Shown: positions 26,077-34,366, counted from the stretch's first letter. The stretch is 39,252 bases of DNA from Opitutaceae bacterium (GCA_005799525.1 SYGN01000030.1:1-39252), one strand, 5' to 3'. Notes: generated from the letters alone by a model not told the origin. Program-made: numbers and translations.

Positions 26077-26775
26077 TTACGAGATGACGAGCTCGGCGAG
26101 AATGGCGCGGGCGGCGGCGGCGGGGTCTGTGGCTTTGAGGATGGGGCGACCGACGACGATGTAGGTGGAGCCGGCGCGGGCGGCTTCGGCGGGAGTCATG
26201 ACACGTTTTTGATCGTCGCCGCCGGATGCACCCGCTGGGCGGATACCGGGCGTCACGAGGACAATCTCCGGCGGGAGTTGGGCGCGGAGCAGGGGGACTT
26301 CGAGCGGGGAGCAGACGAGTCCGCGGAGACCGGCCGAGGCGGCGAGGGCACCGAGGCGGGAGACTTGGGCGTCGGGAGCGACGGAGACGCCGAGCTCGGC
26401 GAGGCCGGCCGCGTCCATTGAGGTGAGGACGGTTACGCCGAGGAGTAGGAGGTCGGGTTTCGTTTGTAGCTGCGCGGCGCGGGCGGCGGCCATCATCTCG
26501 CGTCCGCCGGCGGTGTGCAGCGTGAGCATGCCGATCGGGAGCGGACCGAGCGACTCGACAGCTTTGGCGACGGTATTGGGGATGTCGTGGAGCTTGAGAT
26601 CGAGGAAAATGTTGAAGCCCTCGTCGGCGACGGCGCGCACGTAGTCGGGACCGTAGGCAGTGAACATTTGGAGGCCGATCTTCACCCAGCGCACCGAGCC
26701 GCGGAGTTGGCGAAGGAGAGGCGCAGCAGTTTCGCGCGTGGGGACATCGAGGGCGAGAATCAGGTCGCAGGGCAT
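26077..26775 (-). CDS. pyrF: Orotidine-5'-phosphate decarboxylase
   Basis: The 232-residue TIM-barrel protein starts LILALDVPTRETAAPLL and contains WVKIGLQMFTAYGP, the catalytic FLDLKLHDIPNTVAKA (Asp-x-Lys-x-x-x-Asp), MLTLHTAGGREMM, LVCSPLE, and the phosphate-binding end IRPAG...VVGRPILKATDP. It converts OMP to UMP, the last step of de novo pyrimidine synthesis. It heads the leftward transcript pyrF-ispD-ispF-SBP-SBP. The divergent ispE start is 134 bp away, so both promoters must lie in that gap. Confidence 0.96.
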   Translation of the reverse strand: MPCDLILALDVPTRETAAPLLRQLRGSVRWVKIGLQMFTAYGPDYVRAVADEGFNIFLDLKLHDIPNTVAKAVESLGPLPIGMLTLHTAGGREMMAAARAAQLQTKPDLLLLGVTVLTSMDAAGLAELGVSVAPDAQVSRLGALAASAGLRGLVCSPLEVPLLRAQLPPEIVLVTPGIRPAGASGGDDQKRVMTPAEAARAGSTYIVVGRPILKATDPAAAARAILAELVIS

Positions 26776-26868
26776 GAGAAGATAAAACCACTAAGGAACA
26801 CTCTTGGACAGTAATCAAAAACCAAAATGGGGATGTCGGGGAGGCGGGCGGGGAGGTCTGATCAGAGG

Positions 26869-26900
26869 GATTGCTTCGGCGTCGAGCTCCTCGCAATGAC
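26869..26900. repeat. Dispersed intergenic repeat of the TCATTGCGAGG...GAAGCAATC type
   Basis: The plus strand reads GATTGCTTCGGCGTCGAGCT then CCTCGCAATGAC. Its complement is the common bacterial intergenic form GTCATTGCGAGG...CGAAGCAATC. ATTGC and GCAAT at the ends are inverted. It ends about 10 bp before the ispE ATG. Only this one copy is in the window. Confidence 0.5.
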
Positions 26901-26909
26901 AAGAGGGCA

Positions 26910-27806
26910 ATGAGCACGCTATCGATTTTTGCGCCGGCTAAGGTGAATCTCTTCCTCGCGATCACGGGGCGGCGGGCGGACGGATATCACGATCTGGTGT
27001 CGGTCGTCGCGCCGGTGGAGTTTGGCGATACCTTGCGGGTGGAGGCCCAGGTCGGCGGAGTTGGGGCGGCTCGATTCGAACTGGAGTGCGACAATGCGGC
27101 GGTGCCGGTGGACGAGACAAACCTGGTGTGGAAGGCGGCGCGGGCTTTTGTGGCGGTGACGGGATGGACGGGCGGGGCGAAATTTTTTCTGGAGAAACGC
27201 ATCCCGATGGGGGCGGGATTGGGCGGGGGGAGCAGTGATGCGGTGGCGGCGTTGTGGGCGTTGAATGGGCTGGCCGGTGGACTGCTCTCGTTAGAACGAT
27301 TGGTGGAAGTCGCGGCCACGCTCGGTTCGGACTGCCCGCTTTTTTTGGCACGCGCTCCCGTGGTCATGCGCGGGCGCGGGGAGCGCGTGGAACGATTGGC
27401 GACTGAGGTGGCGGCCCGTTTGCACGGCCGGCGGGTGTTGCTCTTCAAACCGGGTTTCGGGATTTCGACTCCGTGGGCCTTTGGCCGCATGGCGGCGACG
27501 CCGACGAGCTACCTTCCTGCGACGCAAGCGGAGACGCGGCTGGCTGCGTGGATGAACACTCCCGGGGCGAAGGCGGAAGAACTTTTGAGCAACAACATGG
27601 CCGACGCGGTCGGTGCAAAATTCATCGCGTTGCCGACCTTGCGGGCGTTGCTGCGGGCGCGGTTTGGGGTGGCGGCCCAGATGAGTGGCAGCGGGAGTGC
27701 GTGCTTTGCCTTGTTGGCGGACGATGCTCCGGTTGCCGCGATGACGGCCGCCATTCACGAGGCGTGGGGAGAGACCGCGTTTGTCATGGAAACGCGGATT
27801 GCGTAA
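26910..27806 (+). CDS. ispE: 4-diphosphocytidyl-2-C-methyl-D-erythritol kinase
   Basis: The 298-residue GHMP kinase starts MSTLSIFAPAKVNLFLAITG RRADGYHDL. The ATP loop is PMGAGLGGGSSDAVAALWAL (motif 2), and motif 3 is MSGSGSACFALL near the C-terminus. LGSDCPLFL matches the IspE active-site Asp region. It phosphorylates CDP-ME in the MEP pathway, between the IspD and IspF steps encoded on the opposite strand. The start is set at the MSTL ATG, which is preceded by AAGAGGG as ribosome site. An upstream in-frame extension only translates the intergenic repeat. Confidence 0.96.
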   Translation: MSTLSIFAPAKVNLFLAITGRRADGYHDLVSVVAPVEFGDTLRVEAQVGGVGAARFELECDNAAVPVDETNLVWKAARAFVAVTGWTGGAKFFLEKRIPMGAGLGGGSSDAVAALWALNGLAGGLLSLERLVEVAATLGSDCPLFLARAPVVMRGRGERVERLATEVAARLHGRRVLLFKPGFGISTPWAFGRMAATPTSYLPATQAETRLAAWMNTPGAKAEELLSNNMADAVGAKFIALPTLRALLRARFGVAAQMSGSGSACFALLADDAPVAAMTAAIHEAWGETAFVMETRIA

Positions 27807-27893
27807 ATCCCGCGTTGACCCGTCAAGCGCAGGGCGCGTTATCGTAGATGGCCGACCGCAGCGTGCACGCTTGCGATTAGTGCGAAATTATTA

Positions 27894-29657
27894 ATGCCCC
27901 AGCCCGAAAAAATCGAAGTTACCGTGCAAGGCATCGCCGCCTCGCAGGGCATCGCTTATGGGCAGATCTTTGTTTACATCCAGAGTGACGTCGAAGTGCC
28001 CAGCTACCAAGTTGAGCCCGAGAGGCGCCTCGAGGAGGTGTCGCGGTTTGATCGGGCGTTGGTGTCGACCCGGCAGCAGATTGCCAAGATTCAGGGCGAG
28101 GTGGAGAAGAACCTCGGCGCTCAGGAGGCCCTTATTTTTGACGCGCATTTGATGGCGCTCGAAGACCCGGCGCTGATCGGTGAGACCATCCGCGTATTCG
28201 AGAGCACGGGGCAGAATATTGAGACGTGTTTCAATCAAGTCTCGCAGCGCTACATCCAGGCTTTCGCCAAGTTTGAGGATGAATATCTGCGCGAGCGGGC
28301 GAGTGACATCCGCGATGTGGCGCAGCGCGTGTTGCAGAATTTACTCGGTCAGGCGGAGAACTCTTTGAGCCGTCTGGCGGACAAGCGGATCGTAGTCGCG
28401 AATGACGTTTCCCCGTCGGATTCGGCGAGCATTGATCGGAGTGCGGCCATTGCGTTAGTGACGGATTCGGGCAGCAAGACGAGTCACGCCGTGATCGTGG
28501 CGCGCTCGATGAAAATGCCGGCGGTCGTCGGAGTGCGCAATCTGACCAAGCGTGCCCACAACGGTGATTGGGCAATTGTCGACGGTTACGACGGCGTGGT
28601 GATCCTCAACCCGTCGGAGACCACGCTCTTTCGTTACGGAAAAATCCAGGAGAAAAAGAAGTCATTCGAAGCGCGCCTATTGGAGGCGAACCGCGAGTCG
28701 GCGGTGACGCTCGATGGCGTCGCCGTTTCACTGATGGCCAACATTGAGAAGGTCGAAGAGGTTGCCCAAGTGAAGGCGTTCGCTGCCGAGGGAGTGGGGC
28801 TCTATCGCACGGAGTATCTCTTTCTCAATTCGGACCGTATTCCGACCGAGCAGGAACAGTTTCTCGCCTACCGGGCGGTGGCGCAGGCGATTGCACCGCA
28901 GCCGGTGGTGATCCGGACGCTGGATTTGGGCGGAGATAAACCGATGAAGAGCAATCCGGATTTGTTTCCCAAGGAAAACAATCCGTTCATGGGCTTTCGG
29001 GCGATTCGGTTCTGCCTGGAAAATCTGGAAATTTTCAAGGATCAGCTGCGGGCGATTTTGCGGGCGAGCGCGTGCGGCAACGTGCGCATCATGTATCCGA
29101 TGATCAGCGGCAGTGAGGAAATGGTACGCGCCAATACGGTGCTGACGGAATGCATGGCCGAGCTGAAAGCGCGCGATATCGCGTTCGATGCCAAACTGCA
29201 GGTCGGCGCCATGATCGAGATTCCGAGTGCGGCGATGACGGCGGACATTTTGGCGAAGGAATGTGTTTTCTTCAGCGTCGGCACGAATGATCTGATTCAA
29301 TACCTCCTCGCAATCGACCGGGTGAACGAACGGATCGCCCATCTGTATGAACCGACCCATCCGGCGGTGGTGCGCACGCTGAAGCACATTGTGGACGAAG
29401 CGCACAAGCGCGCGGTGACGGTGAGTGTGTGCGGTGAGATGGCGGGCGACCCGGTGTTTGCGCCGTTGCTGCTCGGCCTGGGAGTCGACGCGCTCAGCAT
29501 GTCGCCCGCTTGGCTGCCCTCGGTGAAGTACATGGTGCGGGCCATGACGATGGCGGATGCGCGGGCGTTGGCGGCGGAGGCGCTGACGTTGACATCCCCG
29601 AAGGAAATCTATGCTCGCTGCGACGCGTTCTATCGCGCGCGGGTAAAGGTCGAGTGA
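27894..29657 (+). CDS. ptsI: Phosphoenolpyruvate-protein phosphotransferase (PTS enzyme I)
   Basis: The 587-residue product has the EI N-terminal domain (VQGIAASQGIAYGQIFVY), the phospho-His loop DSGSKTSHAVIVARSMKMPA VVG (His198), the PEP-binding barrel with EGVGLYRTEYLF, VIRTLDLGGDKP, NPFMGFRAIRFCL, MIEIPSAAMTADILA, FFSVGTNDLIQYLLAIDR and VCGEMAGDP (Cys513). Length and order are normal. EI passes phosphate from PEP to HPr. No HPr or sugar EII gene is next to it, so it may serve a regulatory PTS or partners elsewhere. It starts 87 bp after ispE. TTGACC at 27815-27820 might be a -35 box, but its spacing to TATCGT (19 bp) is long. Confidence 0.95.
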   Translation: MPQPEKIEVTVQGIAASQGIAYGQIFVYIQSDVEVPSYQVEPERRLEEVSRFDRALVSTRQQIAKIQGEVEKNLGAQEALIFDAHLMALEDPALIGETIRVFESTGQNIETCFNQVSQRYIQAFAKFEDEYLRERASDIRDVAQRVLQNLLGQAENSLSRLADKRIVVANDVSPSDSASIDRSAAIALVTDSGSKTSHAVIVARSMKMPAVVGVRNLTKRAHNGDWAIVDGYDGVVILNPSETTLFRYGKIQEKKKSFEARLLEANRESAVTLDGVAVSLMANIEKVEEVAQVKAFAAEGVGLYRTEYLFLNSDRIPTEQEQFLAYRAVAQAIAPQPVVIRTLDLGGDKPMKSNPDLFPKENNPFMGFRAIRFCLENLEIFKDQLRAILRASACGNVRIMYPMISGSEEMVRANTVLTECMAELKARDIAFDAKLQVGAMIEIPSAAMTADILAKECVFFSVGTNDLIQYLLAIDRVNERIAHLYEPTHPAVVRTLKHIVDEAHKRAVTVSVCGEMAGDPVFAPLLLGLGVDALSMSPAWLPSVKYMVRAMTMADARALAAEALTLTSPKEIYARCDAFYRARVKVE

Positions 29658-29725
29658 CCGGTTGCGAGGCCAAATGACGGAGAGGACTTCCCTGAAGCGG
29701 TAACTTTTTTGTTTCGGGTCTCTCG

Positions 29726-29753
29726 TTGCGAATCGAGCGGAGCCGACTATGTA
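29726..29753 (+). promoter_or_regulatory. Possible sigma-70-like promoter for the lipoprotein gene
   Basis: TTGCGA (29726-29731) and TATGTA (29748-29753) are 16 bp apart, and the ATG is 17 bp further. Both hexamers match the consensus only partly. Confidence 0.3.
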
Positions 29754-29770
29754 CAACAGGCGAAACGGGC

Positions 29771-30430
29771 ATGAACACTATTGGATGCAATTTTCACTCG
29801 CGGTCATGGGTCTGGGCGGCGGTCGCGTGGGCGGCCTTCTTGCAGGGGGGCTGCGGTAATTTTTTAGTGCCGAAGCACCGGGTTTCGGTGGACGCGATTT
29901 GCGCTGCGGGGATTGCCCCGCCGGCCGGCCAGTCGTTTCGGCTCGTGGCGAAAAAATCAATTTTGGTTCAGGGGCAGGTGAATACCGGCGTGATTTCCGC
30001 CTGCGTGGGAGCGGCGTTGGCGCACGTCGGGATGTTCGAGGCGCCGGCGATCGCGCCGCCGGATATCATCATCGAAGTGAGTTGCGGTCAGGAGGCTGGG
30101 TCCCGCATCGATCCTAGCTCGCGGGAAACGTATTTAGAGCTTTCGGCGCGCCCGAACAGGGCCCGCGCAATGGAGAGCTCACGCGAGCCTGAAATTTGGA
30201 ACGTGCGCGTTGCGGTCCACGGGTTGGTCGGGCGGATTGAGGCCGCGCTGCCGTTACTGTCGGCCGTGGCGTCGAGCTATACGGCGAAGGATACGCGGTT
30301 TTCGACCATGATTGAGGTGCCGCAGAACAACGCGTCGATCACGGCAGTGCGGGAGGCGGCGATGAAGACGCTCGATGCCAAGGGTGCGGTCACGCCGACC
30401 GGACCCGCTGCGCCTGCGGCGGCGAAGTAA
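29771..30430 (+). CDS. Predicted lipoprotein of unknown function
   Basis: The 219-residue product has a Trp/Ala-rich signal sequence ending in the lipobox FLQGGC (Cys28). The mature part has SVDAICAAGIAPPAGQSFRL, a short internal hydrophobic stretch (VISACVGAALAHVGMF, about 76-91), a PDIIIEVSCGQE strand and an Ala/Pro-rich tail. The pattern of a strand pair reporting DIIIEVS and WNVRVAVHG recalls small DUF4136-like lipoproteins, but no family is claimed. ATG 29771 is preferred over an upstream in-frame ATG because the extension is not signal-like. A palindromic repeat follows 39 bp downstream. It is preceded by ptsI on the same strand, with a T-rich gap between. Confidence 0.7.
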   Translation: MNTIGCNFHSRSWVWAAVAWAAFLQGGCGNFLVPKHRVSVDAICAAGIAPPAGQSFRLVAKKSILVQGQVNTGVISACVGAALAHVGMFEAPAIAPPDIIIEVSCGQEAGSRIDPSSRETYLELSARPNRARAMESSREPEIWNVRVAVHGLVGRIEAALPLLSAVASSYTAKDTRFSTMIEVPQNNASITAVREAAMKTLDAKGAVTPTGPAAPAAAK

Positions 30431-30469
30431 TTCTAAGTTGCGTTCAAGAAGAGCAAAAGAAGGACTTTT

Positions 30470-30527
30470 GTAGGAGCCTGCCGGCAGGCGATTCAGGACG
30501 TAGAATCGCCTGTAAGCAGGCTCCTAC
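30470..30527. repeat. REP-like palindromic repeat, copy 2
   Basis: The arms at 30470-30492 (GTAGGAGCCTGCCGGCAGGC then GAT) and 30505-30527 (ATCGCCTGTAAGCAGGCTCC then TAC) are inverted copies with few mismatches around TCAGGACGTAGA. It is the compact form of the copy at 21369-21442. Its position just after the lipoprotein gene would allow it to form a hairpin in that transcript. Confidence 0.85.
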
Positions 30528-30641
30528 CTCCAAGCCAGTTAAGCTCATCTTGAACGCAAATTAAAGTAAGCGTAAGCGTAGCTGATGCGGGCGAAAGTGG
30601 TGATCGGGGACCACCGGCCCCCGCTGCCCGGCCCCGGCTAC

Positions 30642-30797
30642 TCAGAGGAGCGGTGTGAGCGGCAATTCTTTCAGGCTCTCGCGGAGGATTTTCATCGCCG
30701 CGAGATATTCGCCGGATGTCGCGCCGATTGCGAAAGCGCTGACCACCGAGACGAGGAGAAGCGGACGGTACCGAGTGCGGGCGAACGTGGGCTTCAA
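30642..30797 (-). CDS. Candidate 51-aa single-pass membrane microprotein, TTG start
   Basis: TTG at 30797 overlaps the stop of the DUF2007-like gene (TTGA), and the frame runs 51 codons to a TGA at 30642. The product would start MKPTFARTRYRPLLLVSVVS (TTG read as Met) and continue AFAIGATSGEYLAAMKILRE to SLKELPLTPLL. It has a basic N-terminus, one hydrophobic helix (about 12-27) and an amphipathic C-terminal helix, which is sensible for a small inner-membrane protein. No family is recognised. The unusual start codon and the lack of a visible ribosome site are weaknesses; translational coupling to the upstream gene would explain them. Confidence 0.45.
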   Translation of the reverse strand: MKPTFARTRYRPLLLVSVVSAFAIGATSGEYLAAMKILRESLKELPLTPLL

Positions 30798-31042
30798 GCG
30801 AGGCGAGCCAGGAGTTCCTGCGCGCGGGCGAGTTCGGGCTCGGGGATGAAGATCAGGATTTTGGCGCCCTCGGGATTCACGCCGAATTGGAGGCCGGAGA
30901 AATCGTTGGAACCGGAGAGGGCAGACTGATCGGTATCGATTTCGAAGGTCACGTGGTGCTCCTCCAGCAGGGCGACGAGGCGGGTGGCTTCGGCGGGGTC
31001 GAAGGTGCCGAGCTGGTGGAGAAGGGGTTCTGCGTCGGGCAT
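30794..31042 (-). CDS. DUF2007-like small protein (putative signal-transducing domain)
   Basis: The 82-residue product has the one-domain layout of DUF2007 proteins: LGTFDPAEATRLVALLEEHH (helix after a first strand), VTFEIDTDQSALSG, LQFGVNPEGAKILIFIPE and an end helix ELARAQELLARLA. Members adopt an ACT/PII-like ferredoxin fold and have no proven activity. It is followed by a hydrophobic 51-codon frame whose TTG overlaps its stop. The ArsR-methyltransferase gene lies 121 bp upstream on the same strand. Confidence 0.7.
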   Translation of the reverse strand: MPDAEPLLHQLGTFDPAEATRLVALLEEHHVTFEIDTDQSALSGSNDFSGLQFGVNPEGAKILIFIPEPELARAQELLARLA

Positions 31043-31163
31043 GGGTCGGTGTTGCGTTGGGTTTTCCCAGTTAAGAGGTCGTCCGATCTAACTCACGAAC
31101 GCTCGTGCTTTGCTTGCTGTTTAGCGAAGTCAAAATGCGGACTGCGGGGTGTGGTGAGGTTCG

Positions 31164-32102
31164 TTAGCGGAGCACTTTCAGGCCGCCCGCGAGCAGCGTC
31201 TCGAAGTGTGGCTCGGTGGGTTCTTTGGCGACGGCCGTGACCTCCACCTTGGTGAAGCCGGCCTTTTTTAGAAAGGCATGCAGGGCGCTTTCCTTGAAGC
31301 CGAGCCAGACGTCCGCGTAGAGCTCACGGGCTTTTTCGAAGGCGTGTTCGTTGAGATCGAGAATGAGGAGCCGGCCGCCGGGGCGAAGAATGCGGTACGC
31401 CTCGTTGACCGCGGTCTGCGGATGTTGGGCGTGATGGAGTGCCTGACTAAGAATCGCGAGGTCCACCGACTTGTCGGCGAGCGGGACGGTCTCGATATCG
31501 CCCAGCCGGTAAGTGAGATTGAGGAGGCCGTTTTTCTTCGCGAGTTCGGTGCCGACTTCGACCATGCGAGGGGAATTGTCGATGCACCAGACGGAGCGGG
31601 CGCGATGGGCGAGGAGTTGGGAAACCAGACCCTCGCCGGCACCGAGGTCGGCGATGTCGATCGCTGGGGTGAGGCGCAGGGCGAGGTGACCGATGGCTTC
31701 CCATGAGCGACCGGGGCAGTGGTTTTTGCCGAGCCGACCGGCGATAAGGTTGAAATATTGTTCCTGCGTGCGCCGGCGTTTTTGGAGGATGCGCTCGAGG
31801 TTGTCGCGGTCCTCACCGACGACGGGGAGGTCGGCCACGGATTCAATGGCGGTGCGGAGCAGCGCGAGGGTTTTTTGGGCGACGCTGATGCGGAGCGAGT
31901 AGAAGGCGTTTTTTCCCTCGCGGCGATCGGTGACGAGATTGACCTGCCGCAGCAACGCGAGCTGCGAGGAGATGCGGGACTGACCCATGCCGAGGATTTC
32001 TTGGAGTTCGGCGACGGAGAGCTCCTCGCGAGAAACGAGGGCGAGCAAACGCAGCCGGGTAGGATCGGAGAGAGTTTTGAGGATGTCCCAAGAAGCGTTC
32101 AC
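31164..32102 (-). CDS. ArsR-type regulator fused to a SAM-dependent methyltransferase
   Basis: The 312-residue product joins an ArsR winged helix (about 1-95; ILKTLSDPTRLRLLALVSRE, ELSVAELQEILGMGQSRISS, LVTDRREGKNAFYSL) to a class I methyltransferase (about 115-312). The latter has the SAM loop IADLGAGEGLVSQLL, the acidic motif CIDNSPRMVEV, LSQALHHAQHP and RILRPGGRLLILDLNEH. The fusion is a known bacterial family that often lies near methionine-cycle genes. Such genes are not in this window, so a regulatory role in SAM use is inference. No cysteine metal-site pair of classical arsenic sensors is seen in the HTH helix. Confidence 0.88.
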   Translation of the reverse strand: MNASWDILKTLSDPTRLRLLALVSREELSVAELQEILGMGQSRISSQLALLRQVNLVTDRREGKNAFYSLRISVAQKTLALLRTAIESVADLPVVGEDRDNLERILQKRRRTQEQYFNLIAGRLGKNHCPGRSWEAIGHLALRLTPAIDIADLGAGEGLVSQLLAHRARSVWCIDNSPRMVEVGTELAKKNGLLNLTYRLGDIETVPLADKSVDLAILSQALHHAQHPQTAVNEAYRILRPGGRLLILDLNEHAFEKARELYADVWLGFKESALHAFLKKAGFTKVEVTAVAKEPTEPHFETLLAGGLKVLR

Positions 32103-32393
32103 GCGGGTAAAAGATGGGGCGTGGCGAAGAGAAATGCAATTTTGGAGACGAGCCCGGACTCTTTAACCACGGATGGGAAGCCGTGCGTCGGAGAGGACCT
32201 GAGCGGTCTTGCCAGTGGCCAGACGCCAAGGCCGGCAAGGCTATGGGCTTACGACAAGGTTTAGGGCGCGTTGGTCGCGGTGGGTGCCGAGGGCGGCGGT
32301 GAAACTGGGAATGAGCCACCGGGCGAGACGGAGGGAGCTGTCGGCGGTTGGGAAAGCGCCGCTCCGTGGGGAGGCGGGTCGCGTGGCGGTAAT
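32103..32393 (-). other. Leader/intergenic region upstream of the ArsR-methyltransferase gene
   Basis: No coding frame is supported here. Two hairpins lie on the transcript side: CACGG/CCGTG (32168-32172 with 32181-32185), and a longer one, CTTGCC-GGCC with GGCC-GGCAAG (32208-32220 with 32230-32239). I did not recognise a SAM or SAH riboswitch consensus. Confidence 0.35.
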
Positions 32394-32424
32394 AAAAAAC
32401 CCGCCTTGGTTAGGAGGGCGGGTT
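32394..32424 (-). terminator. Rho-independent terminator of the GreA-domain gene
   Basis: On the minus strand AACCCGCC pairs with GGCGGGTT around an 11-base loop and runs into TTTTTT (complement of 32394-32399). It lies 45 bp after the stop. Confidence 0.9.
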
Positions 32425-32468
32425 GAGGCTGAGGGTAGCGACCGAGGGCGGTCACGCGCTCCGCGGGA

Positions 32469-34307
32469 TTAATTTTGGTCGGCGTAGCGGGCGATGCTGA
32501 CGATGGTATAATCATCGTCGGAGGAACCGGTCTTCACCTTGACGGTGTTGCCGACTTTCTTGCCGACGAGGGCAGCGCCCAGGGCGGTCTTATAGGAGAT
32601 AATGTTATTGTCGGGATCGCCGTCCCAGGCACCGAGAATGGTGTAGGTGGTGAGCTTGCCGCTGGCCTTGACCTGGACGATGGTGCCGGCGCCGACTTGT
32701 TCGGTCGTGGCTTCCTTGAAATTGCTTACGCGGGCGCGGCCGAGCTCTTTCTCGAGGTTTGTCTTTTGGGCCATGAGGACCTGCTGATCCTGTTTGGCCA
32801 TCTTGTATTCGGAGTTCTCCTTAAGGTCGCCGTGTTCGCGGGCGGTGGCGATGGCCTTGGAGTTTTCTGGGATTTTTTTGGAGACGATGGTCTCGTATTC
32901 GTCGCGCTTGCGCTCGAAAGAACCTTTGGAAACGAGGAGCTGCTCCTCTTTGCTCTCGGCATCCTTGGCGACCAAGGATTGGATTTTCGGGAAGAGTTTG
33001 ATGAAGCGGGCGAGCAGGGACTTCTTGGTGAGTTCCTCGAAGCCTTGGTTGAGCATGAGGGTGTTAGCGAGGTCGCGAGCCGTCTCAGGGTCGGCGGTCG
33101 AAAGGAGATCCGAGATCAGGTCGGTGTCTTCGGACAGGATATCGCCGAGCGGAATGCGGCGGGCGCTGGCGGCTTGGAGTGCCTCGTAGTCTATGGCGAA
33201 GAAGATGGAGCTGAGCAGGCGCGGCGTGATGAGGTCGTTGAGCAGCTTGGCGAATTTCTTCGAGTGGCGGTTCTTGACGATCCAGAGGAGGACGGGGGCG
33301 CGGAGATTTTGCTCGGTCTGCCAGCGGGTGAGCGTGGCGGCGAGTTCGGCGGAGTGACCATGTTCCACCAAGAAATTGATGCACTCGGTGGTGAACTTGC
33401 CCTGGGAAGTCTTCAACAGGGTGAAGAGAATGTCCCGGCTCTCGATGGGGTGGGTCGCGTCGACGAGTTCGAGGAAGCGGGATTGGAAATGGACCGGGAT
33501 GTTTTCCGCGATCGTGGGCAGGTCGCGAACGGTGGCGACGAGGGAAGCTTGCGTGGGCTCAAAAGCCACTTCGCTACCGGTGTAGGTGGCGAGGTCATCA
33601 CGCACCACGGCACCGTAGAGGCGCTCGGAGGCGTCCAGCTGATTGGAGTCTTTGACGGCGTCGGCGACGCCTTTGAGCACGGATGAAAGGTCGGCTTTGA
33701 TGTCCCGTTTACCGGTGGCCTCCATCATCTCCTCGGCGAGTACGATGCGGCGACGGGCGGAGCGGGTGCTGGTGAATTGCTCGAGCAATTCATCCTCGGC
33801 GGACACGGGGACGTCACGGACGACGTAGCACTCGGTCTTCTTTTCCGGCACCGAGACGCGGGGATCTTTGGCGACGGCCTTCTTGGCGACGGACCACCAT
33901 TTCTTGAATTTGTCTTCGCCCACGACCTGCGCGAGGGTGATTTCCATTTCGATGACGGTCGCGGCGTTATTCGGGTAGGCTTGGAGGGCCTCGACGACGA
34001 GCTGGGCGGGGTTGTCCGCGATGAGCTCGGCGATTTTCTTGGGCTCGGTCTCCTTACGGACGAGCAGGTGATTGGCGGGCAACACCTCCATCGTGGTGAT
34101 GCAGAACGCCGGGTCCATGGGGTGCTTTTTCTTGTCCCTAAAGTCGATGAGCAGGCGCTGGGAGGCGTCGTGATAGCTCTTGATTTGGCCGAAACCCCAA
34201 CTGCGGTGGACGACGTAGGAACCGGGCTCCATGGCCTCAAGTTTGGATTTGACCGCCTTGAGGGACGGGATTTTCGAGATGAGTGCGGAGACGGCTTCAG
34301 AATTCAT
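32469..34307 (-). CDS. Long GreA-domain transcription elongation protein (612 aa)
   Basis: The last 150 residues (from about 463) form a complete GreA: a coiled coil with REHGDLKENSEYKMAKQDQQ, keeping the tip Asp and Glu that act in RNA polymerase backtrack cleavage, then a C-terminal FKBP-like domain (VGAGTIVQVKASGKLTTYTI LGAWDGDPDNNIISY). The first 460 residues are extra. They are helical, with an early segment VVHRSWGFGQIKSYHDASQR like an RNAP-binding CarD/Tudor-type strand set. Chlamydial GreA is also long (about 715 residues), so this may be a PVC-superphylum form. The start is taken at MNSEAV (34307); 30 upstream codons are open but improbable. It is divergent from rsmB. Confidence 0.85.
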   Translation of the reverse strand: MNSEAVSALISKIPSLKAVKSKLEAMEPGSYVVHRSWGFGQIKSYHDASQRLLIDFRDKKKHPMDPAFCITTMEVLPANHLLVRKETEPKKIAELIADNPAQLVVEALQAYPNNAATVIEMEITLAQVVGEDKFKKWWSVAKKAVAKDPRVSVPEKKTECYVVRDVPVSAEDELLEQFTSTRSARRRIVLAEEMMEATGKRDIKADLSSVLKGVADAVKDSNQLDASERLYGAVVRDDLATYTGSEVAFEPTQASLVATVRDLPTIAENIPVHFQSRFLELVDATHPIESRDILFTLLKTSQGKFTTECINFLVEHGHSAELAATLTRWQTEQNLRAPVLLWIVKNRHSKKFAKLLNDLITPRLLSSIFFAIDYEALQAASARRIPLGDILSEDTDLISDLLSTADPETARDLANTLMLNQGFEELTKKSLLARFIKLFPKIQSLVAKDAESKEEQLLVSKGSFERKRDEYETIVSKKIPENSKAIATAREHGDLKENSEYKMAKQDQQVLMAQKTNLEKELGRARVSNFKEATTEQVGAGTIVQVKASGKLTTYTILGAWDGDPDNNIISYKTALGAALVGKKVGNTVKVKTGSSDDDYTIVSIARYADQN

Positions 34308-34336
34308 GGTTGCGTGTAGTCGAACGTGAACCGGAG

Positions 34337-34366
34337 AGTTAAGCGGACAATGACTAGCCTTGTCAA
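34337..34366 (-). promoter_or_regulatory. Possible promoter of the GreA-domain gene
   Basis: On the minus strand a perfect -35 TTGACA (34361-34366) is followed by TTAACT (34337-34342) after an 18-bp spacer, about 30 bp before the ATG. The -10 is poor. Confidence 0.35.

Noticed and set aside
30585-30929. Open frame of 114 codons on the plus strand
   Set aside because: It overlaps the DUF2007-like gene and the 51-codon frame in antisense and has no recognisable domain.
32103-32260. SAH or SAM riboswitch before the ArsR-methyltransferase gene
   Set aside because: Hairpins do not match the conserved core sequences I know for those families.
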